Source of the DNA: Oceanicaulis sp. MMSF_3324
GTDB lineage: Bacteria > Pseudomonadota > Alphaproteobacteria > Caulobacterales > Maricaulaceae
Length of the DNA stretch: 64,000 nt
Reading direction: 5' to 3'
Assembly: GCF_030733545.1 (NCBI RefSeq)
Contig: NZ_JASHIU010000006.1
Span: forward strand, 1 to 64,000
Of the stretch, positions 51,380-61,027 are shown piece after piece (position 1 is the first letter of the stretch; the number at the start of each line of letters is the position of its first letter). The position numbers and the translations under genes were made by a program. The notes beneath the pieces were generated by a model. The model saw only the letters and a program-made list of their open reading frames with translations. It was not told the origin of the DNA and did not search any database.

Positions 51380-53785
51380 ATGAATGTGATCTTCAAGGGA
51401 TTGGCGGCAGCGCTCCTGAGTGTGCTCTGCGCGGGGGCGAGCCTTGCGCAGGATGAGGGAGTTAACCAACCTCAGCCGGAGATTCAGGCGGTTCCGTCTG
51501 AATCCGCACAGGAGGTTCGCCAGCAGCCGGTCCTTCAGATCGTTGTGGAAGGCAATGAACGGGTCGAGGCGGACACCATCCTGTCCTACCTGCTCATTCA
51601 GCCGGGCGATCTGCCCAACTCGCGCCTGATCAACCTGTCGATCCAGACCCTTTACAGCACGAACCTGTTCTCCGATGTCCGCGTGGCGATCGATGGCTCT
51701 TCCATGGTGCTTTATGTGGAAGAGAACCCGATCGTGAACCGGGTGATTCTCGAGGGCAATCGCGCCATTGGCGACGACAAGATCACCGACGAGATCGAAC
51801 TTCAGGCGCGCGCCATCTTTACGCGCTCGCGAGTGCAGTCTGATGTGCAGCGCATTCTGGAAGTGTATCGCCGTTCGGGCCGGTTCGCCGCCCAGGTGAC
51901 CCCGCAGATCGTTGAGCTGCCTCAGAATCGCGTCGATCTGGTGTTCGAGATTTCCGAAGGCCCGGTCACGGGTGTCGAGCGGATTTCCTTTGTGGGCAAC
52001 GAAGCCTATTCGGACCGCCGTCTGCGTGGCGAAATCGTTACGACCGAAGCACGTTGGTGGAAGTTCTTCAGCTCCAATGACAACTATGATCCCGACCGGA
52101 TCGAGTATGACCGTGAGCAATTGCGGACCTTCTACAACGATCGCGGCTTTGCCGACTTCCGCGTGACGTCCGTGTCCGCGGAACTCGCGCCCGACCAATC
52201 CGAATTCTATGTCACCTTCACCATGGATGAGGGCGAGCGCTACAATTTCGGTGAGATTGAAGTTGAAACCGAGATCTCTGACCTGAACACCGATTATCTC
52301 GAAGCTGCGCTTCCGACCCAGCCGGGACGGCTCTATGTGGGCAGTCTGATCGAAGACGCGACGGACTCCCTGACCTTCGCCGCTGGCGCATCCGGTTACG
52401 CCTTTGTGGATGTCAGCCCGCGCGTGGAGCTGAACCGGGAAGACCAGACGGTCGATATCACCTTCGTGATCGAGGAAAGCCCGCGCGTTTATATCGAACG
52501 TATCGATATCATCGGGAATACGCGTACGCTTGATCGCGTCATTCGTCGTGAGCTTGATCTGGTGGAAGGCGACGCCTTCAACCAGGCGCTGGTGAATATC
52601 TCGCGTTCGCGTGTCGGTCAGCTGGGCTTCTTCGAGGATGTCGAAGTTGATCCGATCCAGGGCAGTGCGCCTGATCGTGCGCAGGTCCAGGTGCGTGTGA
52701 CTGAGCAACCCACGGGTGAACTGGCTTTCGGCGCCGGTTTCTCGTCCACGGATTCGTTCCTGGTCGATTTCTCGATCTCCGAACGCAATCTGCGGGGACG
52801 AGGCCAGTTTCTGCGTCTGCGGGTCTCCACCAGTTCACGCCAGCAACAGATCGATATCCGGTTCACCGAACCGCGCTTTCTGGACCGCAACCTGGCGGCC
52901 GGTTTTGACCTCTTCCGGGTTCGCTCCGACTTCTCTCGTGAGGCCTCTTTCGAAACCGAATCCACCGGTTTCACCTTGCGGGCCGGTTTCCCGCTCACGC
53001 GGGCCGTCCAGGCGGGCGTGAACTACACCTTGCGGACCGATAATGTGCAGACCTTCGGCGGTGTGTCGGAATCCATCCAACGCGCCTCTGGCTCGCGGAT
53101 CACCTCGCTGATGGGGTATTCGCTGCGCTGGAACCGGACGGATGACTATCGAGAGCCGACCCGTGGCTTCCAGCTGAGCTTCAATCAGGATTTCGCCGGG
53201 CTTGGTGGTGATGTGCGCTATGTGCGCTCAGAGCTGCAGGGCGGGATCTACCGCAGTGTCTGGCGCGACCGTCTGGTCTTCAGCGCCACCGGCTCTGCCG
53301 GCTATCTGTTCTCCTGGGGCGGAGACACGGCCCGGATCAACGACCGCTTCTTCAAGGGTGGTAATTCGTTCCGCGGCTTCGAGACGGCGGGCATTGGTCC
53401 GCGCGTCGTCCAGCGTCGTGAAACGCCGCTGGAGGATGGCGATGAATTCATCTCGGGCGATGCCCTGGGCGGGAATTTTTACGCCATCGGCGCTTTCGAA
53501 ATGGGCTTCCCGCTGGGCCTGCCGGAACAGTATGGCATCCGGGGCAGCCTGTTTACGGAGTTTGGCACGGTGGGGCTGCTGCCTGACGACGACCAGATCG
53601 CCGATGATGGCACGGCATCTGCAATCTACACTGTTGACGACCTTGCGCTTCGCGCTTCGGCCGGGATGAGCATCTTCTGGGATTCTCCCTTCGGCCCTGT
53701 GCGCTTTGACCTGGCGCATGCCTTTATCAAGGAAGATTACGACCAAGGGGCGTTCTTCCGCTTTAGCACTCGAACGGGGTTCTAG
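51380..53785 (+). CDS. bamA: Outer membrane assembly factor BamA
   Basis: An 801-residue Omp85 protein. The signal peptide (residues 1-23) ends ASLAQ. Five POTRA-type repeats cover about 50-430 (for example QIVVEGNERVEADTILSYL as the first), then a 16-strand barrel ending in an aromatic residue (FFRFSTRTGF). The lid motif region includes GGNSFRGFETAGIGPR. It inserts beta-barrel proteins in the outer membrane. GAGGGCC precedes the ATG. Confidence 0.96.
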   Translation: MNVIFKGLAAALLSVLCAGASLAQDEGVNQPQPEIQAVPSESAQEVRQQPVLQIVVEGNERVEADTILSYLLIQPGDLPNSRLINLSIQTLYSTNLFSDVRVAIDGSSMVLYVEENPIVNRVILEGNRAIGDDKITDEIELQARAIFTRSRVQSDVQRILEVYRRSGRFAAQVTPQIVELPQNRVDLVFEISEGPVTGVERISFVGNEAYSDRRLRGEIVTTEARWWKFFSSNDNYDPDRIEYDREQLRTFYNDRGFADFRVTSVSAELAPDQSEFYVTFTMDEGERYNFGEIEVETEISDLNTDYLEAALPTQPGRLYVGSLIEDATDSLTFAAGASGYAFVDVSPRVELNREDQTVDITFVIEESPRVYIERIDIIGNTRTLDRVIRRELDLVEGDAFNQALVNISRSRVGQLGFFEDVEVDPIQGSAPDRAQVQVRVTEQPTGELAFGAGFSSTDSFLVDFSISERNLRGRGQFLRLRVSTSSRQQQIDIRFTEPRFLDRNLAAGFDLFRVRSDFSREASFETESTGFTLRAGFPLTRAVQAGVNYTLRTDNVQTFGGVSESIQRASGSRITSLMGYSLRWNRTDDYREPTRGFQLSFNQDFAGLGGDVRYVRSELQGGIYRSVWRDRLVFSATGSAGYLFSWGGDTARINDRFFKGGNSFRGFETAGIGPRVVQRRETPLEDGDEFISGDALGGNFYAIGAFEMGFPLGLPEQYGIRGSLFTEFGTVGLLPDDDQIADDGTASAIYTVDDLALRASAGMSIFWDSPFGPVRFDLAHAFIKEDYDQGAFFRFSTRTGF

Positions 53786-53789
53786 ACTC

Positions 53790-54398
53790 ATGAAACGTCA
53801 GATTTTCGCCGCCATGCGCCCGCTGCGCATGCTCTCAGCCGCCCTGGTGCTGAGCATCGGCTTCAGCGCCGCGAGCTTCGCCCAGAGCGTTCTGGTGATG
53901 AACGAGCAACGCATCCTGCGCGAGAGCGCAGTAGGCCAACACATCGCTTCGCGCCTTGAAGCCATCGGGACTGAAATCCAGGCTGAGCTGCAGCCGCAAC
54001 AAGAAGCGATCCAGTCCGAAAGCGAAGCGCTGAACGCTGAATTGTCCGCCCTGTCGGAAGACGCGATCCGTCAACGTCCGGATCTGGCGTCGCGCTATGA
54101 AGCGCTTCAGCGTGATGCCTCGACCTTCGAGCAGACCCGTCGTTTGCGCGGTCAGGAGCTGGCTGCGACCGAACAGCAGGCCATGCGCCCGGTTCTGCCC
54201 GTGCTTCAGGAAGTGCTCCAGGAGATCGTCAACGAGCGCAATGCGGACGTGCTGGTTGACCGCTCCACCATCGTTTACGCACGGGAATCCGTTGATATCA
54301 CGGACACCGCCATCGAACGTCTGAACCAGCGTATCACCACCACGCCGGTGAACCGTGTTCGCGTTCCCGCCCAAGCTGCTCAACAACAGCAGCAGTAA
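53790..54398 (+). CDS. skp: OmpH/Skp-family periplasmic chaperone
   Basis: A 202-residue protein with a long signal peptide (about 1-32, ending AASFA). A Skp core follows: SVLVMNEQRILRESAVGQHIASRL, then a long helical hairpin rich in Gln and Glu, then VLPVLQEVLQEIVNERNADVLVDRS. It ends in a Gln-rich tail. It carries unfolded outer-membrane proteins to the BAM complex encoded next door. The ATG lies just after the bamA stop. Confidence 0.9.
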   Translation: MKRQIFAAMRPLRMLSAALVLSIGFSAASFAQSVLVMNEQRILRESAVGQHIASRLEAIGTEIQAELQPQQEAIQSESEALNAELSALSEDAIRQRPDLASRYEALQRDASTFEQTRRLRGQELAATEQQAMRPVLPVLQEVLQEIVNERNADVLVDRSTIVYARESVDITDTAIERLNQRITTTPVNRVRVPAQAAQQQQQ

Positions 54399-54410
54399 GG
54401 GTGAACAGCC

Positions 54411-55436
54411 ATGGGGGCCGACCCGCGATTTTTTGAGCGCCTCGGTCCGCTCAAGGCTTCCGACATCGCCGCGCTTATCGGATCTGATCTGATAGGCGAC
54501 GGCGATGTCGCTGTTTTGGACGTGGCGACTCCGGACGAGGCGCGTCAGGGCGACCTGATGTTTCTGGCGGGCAAAACCCCGCCTCAGACACCGCCCAAGG
54601 CCGGTATCGCCATCGTCCCCGACGCCAGCTGGGCGGATTTCCTGCCGCATTGCCAGGCTGTGCTTGTCCATCGCGTAACCCGCGCAGGGTTCGCCAAGGC
54701 CGCGGCGCGACTGCTGGCCAGCCGGTTCCATGACGGTCCGGATTTCATCCATGAGAGTGCGACCATTGCGGACAGTGCTCGGCTGGCGCCAGGCGTCATC
54801 ATTGGACCTGATGCGGAAATCGGTGAGGGCGCCCGCATTGAATCGGGCGCCATTATCGGTCCGGGCGTGGTCATCGGCGCGCGAACCCGGATTGGCGTGC
54901 GCGCCAATGTCCAATGCGCGATCATTGGCGCGAACTGCGAGATTTCTGCCGGGGCGGTTGTGGGCGAGGCCGGGTTCGGGCTGGCCTATGAAAACGGGGA
55001 AGTCTTTACCCTGCCGCATCTGGGCCGCGTCATCATAGAAGATGAAGCGACCCTGGGGGCGAACGCGACCGTGGATCGCGGCATGCTCAAGGACACCCGG
55101 ATCGGCAAGGGCGCTCGCATCGATAACCTGTGCCATATCGCGCACAATGTGGATGTCGGCCCCTATGCGGTCATGGCGGCCTTTGCGGGCATTTCCGGCA
55201 GCACTGTCATCGGCGCCGGCGCCCAGTTCGGCGGTCGTGTCGGGGTGGCCGACCATTTGAAGATCGGTGAGGGCGCGAGGCTGGCGGCGGACGCCGCCGT
55301 CATGAAGGACGTACCGGCTGGGGAAACCTGGGCGGGCTCGCCTGCTCAACCCATCCAGAGCTTCATGCGCGAGACGGCCTGGCTGCGCCGCTCCGTCAGC
55401 CGCAAGTCCAAACCCGAGCGCAAGAAGGAAGAGTGA
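54411..55436 (+). CDS. lpxD: UDP-3-O-acylglucosamine N-acyltransferase
   Basis: A 341-residue left-handed beta-helix acyltransferase with many hexapeptide repeats ([IV]GxGAxI-like, about 105-300). An N-terminal uridine-binding domain precedes it. The catalytic His lies in the IDNLCHIAHNV segment. It adds the second acyl chain in lipid A synthesis. The stop overlaps the fabZ ATG by one base. Confidence 0.95.
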   Translation: MGADPRFFERLGPLKASDIAALIGSDLIGDGDVAVLDVATPDEARQGDLMFLAGKTPPQTPPKAGIAIVPDASWADFLPHCQAVLVHRVTRAGFAKAAARLLASRFHDGPDFIHESATIADSARLAPGVIIGPDAEIGEGARIESGAIIGPGVVIGARTRIGVRANVQCAIIGANCEISAGAVVGEAGFGLAYENGEVFTLPHLGRVIIEDEATLGANATVDRGMLKDTRIGKGARIDNLCHIAHNVDVGPYAVMAAFAGISGSTVIGAGAQFGGRVGVADHLKIGEGARLAADAAVMKDVPAGETWAGSPAQPIQSFMRETAWLRRSVSRKSKPERKKEE

Positions 55437-55894
55437 TGAGCGAGACCAACACCGCGATCGGGCCGGATGAGATATTGCGCCGTCTGCCGCACCGCTATCC
55501 CTTCTTGCTGGTGGATCGCGCTGAAAGCTATGTGCCGGGCGAGTCCATTGTCGGGTTCAAGTGCGTGTCCGCGGCCGAACCACATTTTCAGGGCCATTTT
55601 CCTGAAAATCCGGTGATGCCGGGGGTGCTGATCATCGAAGCGCTGGCGCAAACCGGGGCTATCTTGATGTCCAAGACGCTGGATGCGGACATCTCCAACA
55701 CGCTGATCTATTTCATGGGTGTCGAGATGGCGAAGTTCCGTCGTCCCGTTCGTCCCGGAGACGTGCTGGAAATGCCGGTTGAAGTGACTGCGAACCGTCG
55801 CGGCGTTTTCAAGTTCAAGGGCGAAGCGCGCGTGAATGGCGTACGGTGCGCGGATGCGACCTTCTCGGCCACTTCGGCGCCGCGCGAAGCCTGA
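55436..55894 (+). CDS. fabZ: 3-hydroxyacyl-ACP dehydratase FabZ
   Basis: A 152-residue hot-dog-fold dehydratase with LPHRYPFLLVDRA, GHFPENPVMPGVLIIEALAQTG (catalytic His and Glu) and KFRRPVRPGDVL. It dehydrates 3-hydroxyacyl-ACP in fatty acid synthesis and competes with LpxA/LpxD for the substrate. The ATG at 55436 is preferred to the GTG one codon earlier; AAGGAAG lies upstream. Confidence 0.96.
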   Translation: MSETNTAIGPDEILRRLPHRYPFLLVDRAESYVPGESIVGFKCVSAAEPHFQGHFPENPVMPGVLIIEALAQTGAILMSKTLDADISNTLIYFMGVEMAKFRRPVRPGDVLEMPVEVTANRRGVFKFKGEARVNGVRCADATFSATSAPREA

Positions 55895-55904
55895 GGGAGC
55901 CATC

Positions 55905-56696
55905 ATGACCACGACCATTCACCCGACCGCGATCGTGGACGACAGCGCCCGTCTGGGCGAGGGGGTCCAGATTGGTCCCTACTGTATTGTCGGTCCGAAT
56001 GTTCAGGTCGGCGATCGCACGGCCCTGAGTTCTCACGTCACGCTGAACGGCAATCTCGAGCTTGGCGCGGACTGCAAGATCCATCCCTTCGTCGCCCTGG
56101 GCGAAGCGCCTCAGGATTTCAAGTTCAAGGGCGGAGATGTGCGCCTGATCATCGGCGACAACAATACGCTGCGTGAACACGTGACCATGCATATGGGCAC
56201 CGAGGGCGCGAAAGGCGTCACCCGGGTGGGATCGAATAACTTCTTCATGGTGGGGGCGCACGTCGCCCATGACTGTACCGTGGGCGACCATGTCGTGTTC
56301 GCTAACAACGCCACGCTGGGCGGGGATTCCTCGGTCGCTGATTACGTGATCATGGGCGGCCTGTCCGCGCTGCACCAGCAATGCCGGATTGGCAAATACG
56401 CCTTCATCGGCGGCGGCGCGCCTGTTACGGGCGATGTCATTCCTTATGGCATGGTGGACAATCTGGGCGCCCTGGCCGGGCTCAACCTGGTGGGGCTCAA
56501 GCGCCGCGGCTTTTCACGAGACGCCATTCACGATTTGCGTGCGGCCTATCGGCTGGTCTTCGCCAATGAAGGCGCGTTCCATGAACGGGTCGAGGATGCG
56601 GCGCGCCTGTTCGAGAACCGGCCTGAGGTGATGGATATCGTCGACTTCATCCGGACGCCGGCCAAACGTCCGCTGTGTTCGCCGGAAGGGCGCTAG
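55905..56696 (+). CDS. lpxA: Acyl-ACP--UDP-N-acetylglucosamine O-acyltransferase
   Basis: A 263-residue hexapeptide-repeat enzyme catalysing the first step of lipid A synthesis. It has repeats from IHPTAIVDDSARLGEGVQIGPYC, a catalytic His in the HVAHDCTVGDHV segment, and a C-terminal helical domain (AYRLVFANEGAFHERVEDAARLF). The ATG at 55905 follows GAGGGAGCCATC. Confidence 0.96.
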   Translation: MTTTIHPTAIVDDSARLGEGVQIGPYCIVGPNVQVGDRTALSSHVTLNGNLELGADCKIHPFVALGEAPQDFKFKGGDVRLIIGDNNTLREHVTMHMGTEGAKGVTRVGSNNFFMVGAHVAHDCTVGDHVVFANNATLGGDSSVADYVIMGGLSALHQQCRIGKYAFIGGGAPVTGDVIPYGMVDNLGALAGLNLVGLKRRGFSRDAIHDLRAAYRLVFANEGAFHERVEDAARLFENRPEVMDIVDFIRTPAKRPLCSPEGR

Positions 56697-56699
56697 ATT

Positions 56700-57563
56700 G
56701 TGGCCGCGTACGAACGTCTGGGGCTGATCGCTGGCGGGGGCGACCTGCCTATCTATGTCGCTCAGGCGGCGGAGGCGGGCGATCGTCTGGCCTGCGTGAT
56801 CGCCCTGAAGGGTTTTGCCGACCCCACCCGCTATGACAGCCCGATCATTCGCGGCATCGCGCAGCTGGGACAGGTCGTGAAGGATCTGCGCCAGGCGGAT
56901 TGTGACGCGGTCTGCTTTGCCGGCATTGTGACTCGGCCGGACTTTTCGGCGCTCAAACCGGATCTCAAGGGCATGGCCTTCCTGCCTCAGGCCTTGTCCG
57001 CAGCGGCGCGGGGCGACGACGCCTTGTTGCGCGCGATCGTGGGCTTCTTTGAAAAAGAAGGCTTCACGGTGATTGGCGCCAATGACATCGCTGACGAGCT
57101 GCTTGTTGACCCCGGGCTGATCGGTTCTGTCTCTCCTGATGCGGCGACCCAGGCCGACGCCTTGAAGGCGCTCCATATCGCCGGCGTGACAGGCGCGGAG
57201 GACATTGGTCAGGGCGCTGTGGTCTGCAAGGGCCTGGTGCTGGCGGTCGAAGCCCAGGAAGGCACTGATCAGATGCTGGCGCGTGTCGCCGGTCTGCCTG
57301 CCGAGCTGCGCGGCGATGAACTGGATCGCTGCGGCGTGCTCGCAAAACGCCCCAAGCCCGGTCAGGAGCGCCGGATCGATTTGCCTGTGATTGGCGTCTC
57401 AACCGTCACTGGTGCAGCCAGGGCCGGGCTTGCCGGCATTGTCATACCGGCGGGCGGCGCGATGGTACTGGGACGTGAGGCGGTCGGACAAGCCGCAGAC
57501 GCGGCAGGCCTCGCGGTCTGGGCGATAGATATGGACGGACAGTCGCATGAGCCCGGCAACTGA
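56700..57563 (+). CDS. lpxI: UDP-2,3-diacylglucosamine pyrophosphatase LpxI
   Basis: A 287-residue DUF1009/LpxI protein (LGLIAGGGDLPIYVAQAA at the N-terminus; VVCKGLVLAVEAQEGTDQMLARV; KRPKPGQERRIDLPVIG). It produces lipid X, replacing LpxH, as usual in alphaproteobacteria. The start is GTG at 56700, directly after lpxA, and the end overlaps lpxB by 17 nt. Confidence 0.94.
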   Translation: MAAYERLGLIAGGGDLPIYVAQAAEAGDRLACVIALKGFADPTRYDSPIIRGIAQLGQVVKDLRQADCDAVCFAGIVTRPDFSALKPDLKGMAFLPQALSAAARGDDALLRAIVGFFEKEGFTVIGANDIADELLVDPGLIGSVSPDAATQADALKALHIAGVTGAEDIGQGAVVCKGLVLAVEAQEGTDQMLARVAGLPAELRGDELDRCGVLAKRPKPGQERRIDLPVIGVSTVTGAARAGLAGIVIPAGGAMVLGREAVGQAADAAGLAVWAIDMDGQSHEPGN

Positions 57564-58737
57564 TACGACGGGAAAGTTGACCCGCCCGCCGCGCCTGTTT
57601 CTGGTTGCGGCGGAACCGTCCGGGGACGCCTTGGCGGCGGATCTGATCGATGCGCTGCGCGCACAGCGACCAGATGTGGAAGTCGCCGGTGTGGGCGGGC
57701 CCGAAATGGCCAAACGCGGCGCCATCTCGCCATTTGATATTTCCGAATTATCGGTTTTCGGCCTGTTTGATGGCCTCAAGATCATCAATCTCGTTCATCA
57801 GCGGGCGCAAGAGACGGCAGACGCGGCCCAGGCGTTCGAGGCCGATGCGGTGGTGCTGATCGATTCCTGGGGCTTCATGTTGCGGGCGGCCTGGAAGCTG
57901 CGTGACGCGCTGCCGGATACGCCGTTGATCAAGTATGTCGCCCCGCAGGTCTTCGCCGCTCGGCGCGAGCGCGCCAAGGTGGCGGCGGACACGTTTGACC
58001 ATTTGCTGGCGATCCATCCTTTTGACGCTCCGTATTTCACCGAGCATGGCATGGATGTGACCTTTGTCGGCAATCCGGCGCTGGAGCGGGATCTGAGCGG
58101 GGATGGCCTAGGCTTTCGCGCGCGGCATGGTGTGGATCCATCTGATCAGCTTCTGCTCATCCTGTTCGGCAGCCGCAAATCCGAGCTGACACGCCTCTTC
58201 CCGCGCTTTGCCGATGCGGTAAAGCGTTTGAAGTCGGACCGTCCAGGGCTGAAACTCGTCACGCCCCTGGCCTCATCCATCGCCGAGCAGGCGCGCGAGA
58301 TGATTGCGCTTGAACCCGCTCTGGATGATCTCATTGTGGTCGACAGTGATGAGCGTCGCGATGCGTTTCACGCCGCCGATGCGGCGCTGGCCTGCTCGGG
58401 CACGGTTACGCTGGAACTAGCCCGGCTGGGCGTGCCCACAGTTGCAGCCTACAGGCTGGGCTGGCTGGCCTGGGCGGCGGCGCGGTTTTTCCTCATGAAG
58501 TCGAAATATATCTCGCTCGCCAATATTGCGGCTGACGAGATGCTGATTCCGGAACATGTCCAGACCCAGTGTCGCGGCGATCGGCTGGCTCACAGCGTTG
58601 CCGCCTTGCTGGATGATCCGGAACGCCGTGCCGAAGTGTCTGCGCGTTTGAAAGCGGTCACAGATCATATGCGCGGTGAGGGCGGCTCACCGTCTGCGAA
58701 CGCCGCGCAAGCCGTTCTCCAACTCATTTCATCCTGA
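57547..58737 (+). CDS. lpxB: Lipid-A-disaccharide synthase
   Basis: A 396-residue GT19 glycosyltransferase with LFLVAAEPSGDALAADLI, VGGPEMAKRG, WGFMLRAAW, VAPQVFAARR and the later ACSGTVTLELARLGVPTVAAYR donor-binding region. It joins lipid X and UDP-diacylglucosamine. Last gene of the envelope cluster that starts at uppS or earlier. Confidence 0.95.
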   Translation: MSPATDTTGKLTRPPRLFLVAAEPSGDALAADLIDALRAQRPDVEVAGVGGPEMAKRGAISPFDISELSVFGLFDGLKIINLVHQRAQETADAAQAFEADAVVLIDSWGFMLRAAWKLRDALPDTPLIKYVAPQVFAARRERAKVAADTFDHLLAIHPFDAPYFTEHGMDVTFVGNPALERDLSGDGLGFRARHGVDPSDQLLLILFGSRKSELTRLFPRFADAVKRLKSDRPGLKLVTPLASSIAEQAREMIALEPALDDLIVVDSDERRDAFHAADAALACSGTVTLELARLGVPTVAAYRLGWLAWAAARFFLMKSKYISLANIAADEMLIPEHVQTQCRGDRLAHSVAALLDDPERRAEVSARLKAVTDHMRGEGGSPSANAAQAVLQLISS

Positions 58738-58763
58738 GCCGAAAGCCTGAGCAGCCCATCACA

Positions 58764-58794
58764 TTGCGTAATGTAGCATATGTGCTATTTTACG
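58764..58794 (+). promoter_or_regulatory. Promoter embedded in a 28-bp perfect dyad operator
   Basis: The dyad at 58767-58794 is CGTAA, TG, TAGCA, TATG, TGCTA, TT, TTACG. The outer and inner arms are exact inverted repeats (10 bp paired). A -35 box TTGCGT (58764-58769) and a -10 box TATTTT (58786-58791), 16 bp apart, overlap it. Transcription would start near 58798, leaving a leader of about 18 nt. A dimer of the XRE regulator encoded downstream is the likely ligand. Confidence 0.7.
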
Positions 58795-58815
58795 TAGCGA
58801 ATGATGGAGGATTCA

Positions 58816-59376
58816 ATGACTGTTCGAGGCCCGTTGCATGCGTTTCATATCGCTGATGCGGATGATGATCCGCAAAAGGCCAAGGCGTGGTCCAGCCAAG
58901 CCAAGCGGCGTGGGCTGGTGATCTGTGTCACCGCGCTGTTCCTAGTCCTAATTGTAACGCTTGGCGTGGTTCTGGATGGCGTTGCCGGTGTCCTGACACG
59001 AGGGGAGCGCCTGACGGCGCCGGTGACGGGGCTGACGCCAATATTGTTCATCGCCGTCTTTCTGGCGATGCGCCTGGACCGCAACCTGTTTCTGGCGAGC
59101 CGTCCGGCGTTCGCCTTGCCTGATGAACCGTATGATGAGCGCCAGCAAGGACTTGTGAACATGGCGACCCGTCGGGGATTGAAGCTGGCCATGATCGTGC
59201 TCGTCCTTCTGACGGCCATTGGCGTAAGCCCGCTGCCCCCCGCCTACATGCTGGCGGCTGGTCTAGGGGGCATCGCGTTCGTGATGTCCGGCCCTCAGAT
59301 GATCCTGGCCTGGGCGCTGCGCCCATCGGATTTTGATTTTGACGGGATGGCCGATGACGAGGACAGCCATGCCTGA
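58816..59376 (+). CDS. Unknown four-span membrane protein paired with XRE regulator
   Basis: A 186-residue protein from the ATG at 58816 (GGAGG 5 nt before it; an ATG at 58801 is less well placed). Four hydrophobic helices lie at about 38-60, 72-90, 125-142 and 148-172. The N-terminus is polar and His/Asp-rich, and the acidic C-terminus (DFDFDGMADDEDSHA) has a possible EF-hand-like DxDxDG run. No family is recognised. It is co-transcribed with the XRE gene, whose start lies within its end, suggesting a signalling or sensing pair. Confidence 0.7.
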   Translation: MTVRGPLHAFHIADADDDPQKAKAWSSQAKRRGLVICVTALFLVLIVTLGVVLDGVAGVLTRGERLTAPVTGLTPILFIAVFLAMRLDRNLFLASRPAFALPDEPYDERQQGLVNMATRRGLKLAMIVLVLLTAIGVSPLPPAYMLAAGLGGIAFVMSGPQMILAWALRPSDFDFDGMADDEDSHA

Positions 59377-59599
59377 GCCTGTCAATTTCCAGAACCGGGT
59401 GAAGACTTATCGCGTCGATCGCGGACTCTCCCGACAAGAGCTGGCAGCGAAAATTCAGGTCCACCCCCAGACGATCGGCGCCATAGAACGCGGGCAGTTC
59501 AACCCCACAATCGAGGTGGCGTTGCGCCTATCGGAAACACTGGGCGTGGGACTCGACGCCCTGTTTTCGAGAGAAGGGTTCGGGGCGCTTCAAGCTTGA
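59369..59599 (+). CDS. XRE-family transcriptional regulator, YozG-like
   Basis: A 76-residue single-domain regulator made almost only of an HTH_3 fold: NRVKTYRVDRGLSRQELAAKIQVHPQTIGAIERGQFNPTIEVALRLSETLGVGLDALF. Its start overlaps the stop of the membrane gene by 8 nt. It probably binds the dyad upstream of the pair and represses its own operon. Such short XRE proteins often sit beside a small membrane protein. Confidence 0.85.
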   Translation: MPEPVNFQNRVKTYRVDRGLSRQELAAKIQVHPQTIGAIERGQFNPTIEVALRLSETLGVGLDALFSREGFGALQA

Positions 59600-59613
59600 T
59601 GTCCAGATATAGA

Positions 59614-59647
59614 AAAACCGGCGAAGCAATTGCTTCGCCGGTTCTTT
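59614..59647. terminator. Bidirectional terminator between XRE gene and gltA
   Basis: A 28-bp perfect palindrome at 59616-59643 (AACCGGCGAAGCAA and its complement) is flanked by AAAAA on the left and CTTTTT on the right. It can end transcription from both convergent genes. Confidence 0.92.
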
Positions 59648-59666
59648 TTGGCTTGAAATATGAAGC

Positions 59667-60971
59667 CTAGCGCTTGTCGATCGAGACAAAGTCGCGTGCG
59701 GTCGCGCCGGTGAAGGCTTGACGCGGACGGCCGATTTTCTGGCTCGGATCCTCGATCATTTCCGACCATTGCGCGATCCAGCCCACAGTGCGGGCCAAGG
59801 CGAACAGCACGGTGAACATCTCGGTCGGGAAACCCATCGCCTTCAGGGTGATGCCCGAATAGAAGTCGATGTTCGGATAGAGCTTCTTTTCGACGAAGTA
59901 CTCGTCCTCGAGCGCGATCTTCTCAAGTTCCATGGCCACGGCGAGCAGCGGATCATCACGCACGCCCAGCTCGTCGAGCACGGCATGGCAGGTCTCACGC
60001 ATCACCTTGGCGCGCGGGTCATAGTTCTTGTACACGCGGTGACCGAAGCCCATCAGACGGAACGGATCGTTCTTGTCTTTGGCTTTCGCGACGTATTCGG
60101 GGATTTTGTCCACCGAACCGATCTCACGCAGCATGTTGAGGGCGGCTTCGTTGGCGCCGCCATGCGCCGGGCCCCACAGCGAGGCGATGCCGGCCGCGAT
60201 GCAGGCGAACGGGTTGGCGCCCGACGAACCGGCCAGACGGACGGTCGAGGTCGAGGCGTTCTGTTCGTGGTCGGCGTGCAGGGTGAAGATCTTGTCCATG
60301 GCGCGGGCGAGGGTCGGGGACACCTCGTATTTCTCGGCCGGGACAGCAAAGCACATCTGCAGGAAGTTCGACGCATAGTCGAGATCGTTCTGCGGCGTCA
60401 CGAAGGGCTGACCGATGTGATACTTGTAGGCGCGCGCCGCGATGGTCGGCATCTTCGCGATCATGCGGTGCGACGCGATCAGGCGGGCCTGCGGATCGTT
60501 CACATCGGTGGAGTCGTGATAGAAGGCGGACAGTGCGCCGACCGTGCCGACCATGATGGCCATCGGGTGGGCGTCACGACGGAAACCCCGGAAGAACTGG
60601 TCGAACTGGTCGTGCAGCATGGTGTGACGACGGATCGTCCAGTCAAACTCTTCCAGTTCCTTGGCGTTCGGCAGTTCACCGTTCTGCAGCAGGTAGGCCA
60701 CTTCGATGAAGCTGGCATTGTCCGCCAGCTGGTCGATCGGATAGCCGCGATACAGCAGCGTGCCTTCATCACCATCGATATAGGTGATCTGGCTTTCGCA
60801 GGACGCGGTGGAGGTGAAACCGGGGTCAAAGGTGAAAACGCCCGCATTCTTGTAAAGCGCGCGGATATCGACCACGTCCGGACCCAGCGAACCGCCATAC
60901 ACAGGCAGGTCATAGGTCTCGCCGTTAATCGACAGCTGCGCGGAACCTTTCGGTTGAATCTTGTTTTCCAT
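59667..60971 (-). CDS. gltA: Citrate synthase
   Basis: A 434-residue type II (hexameric-type) citrate synthase. It has [57 protein letters not shown] (His at the active site), [14 protein letters not shown] and the catalytic Asp region NIDFYSGI. It makes citrate from oxaloacetate and acetyl-CoA. The ATG at 60971 (GGAG upstream) is chosen over an in-frame GTG-type start at 60998. It follows gltX by 56 nt. Confidence 0.97.
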   Translation of the reverse strand: MENKIQPKGSAQLSINGETYDLPVYGGSLGPDVVDIRALYKNAGVFTFDPGFTSTASCESQITYIDGDEGTLLYRGYPIDQLADNASFIEVAYLLQNGELPNAKELEEFDWTIRRHTMLHDQFDQFFRGFRRDAHPMAIMVGTVGALSAFYHDSTDVNDPQARLIASHRMIAKMPTIAARAYKYHIGQPFVTPQNDLDYASNFLQMCFAVPAEKYEVSPTLARAMDKIFTLHADHEQNASTSTVRLAGSSGANPFACIAAGIASLWGPAHGGANEAALNMLREIGSVDKIPEYVAKAKDKNDPFRLMGFGHRVYKNYDPRAKVMRETCHAVLDELGVRDDPLLAVAMELEKIALEDEYFVEKKLYPNIDFYSGITLKAMGFPTEMFTVLFALARTVGWIAQWSEMIEDPSQKIGRPRQAFTGATARDFVSIDKR

Positions 60972-61027
60972 ATCTCCAACCCCTTTTCTGTGGGTCATGA
61001 CGGACGCGGTCTGAGTAGGGGCGCGAC

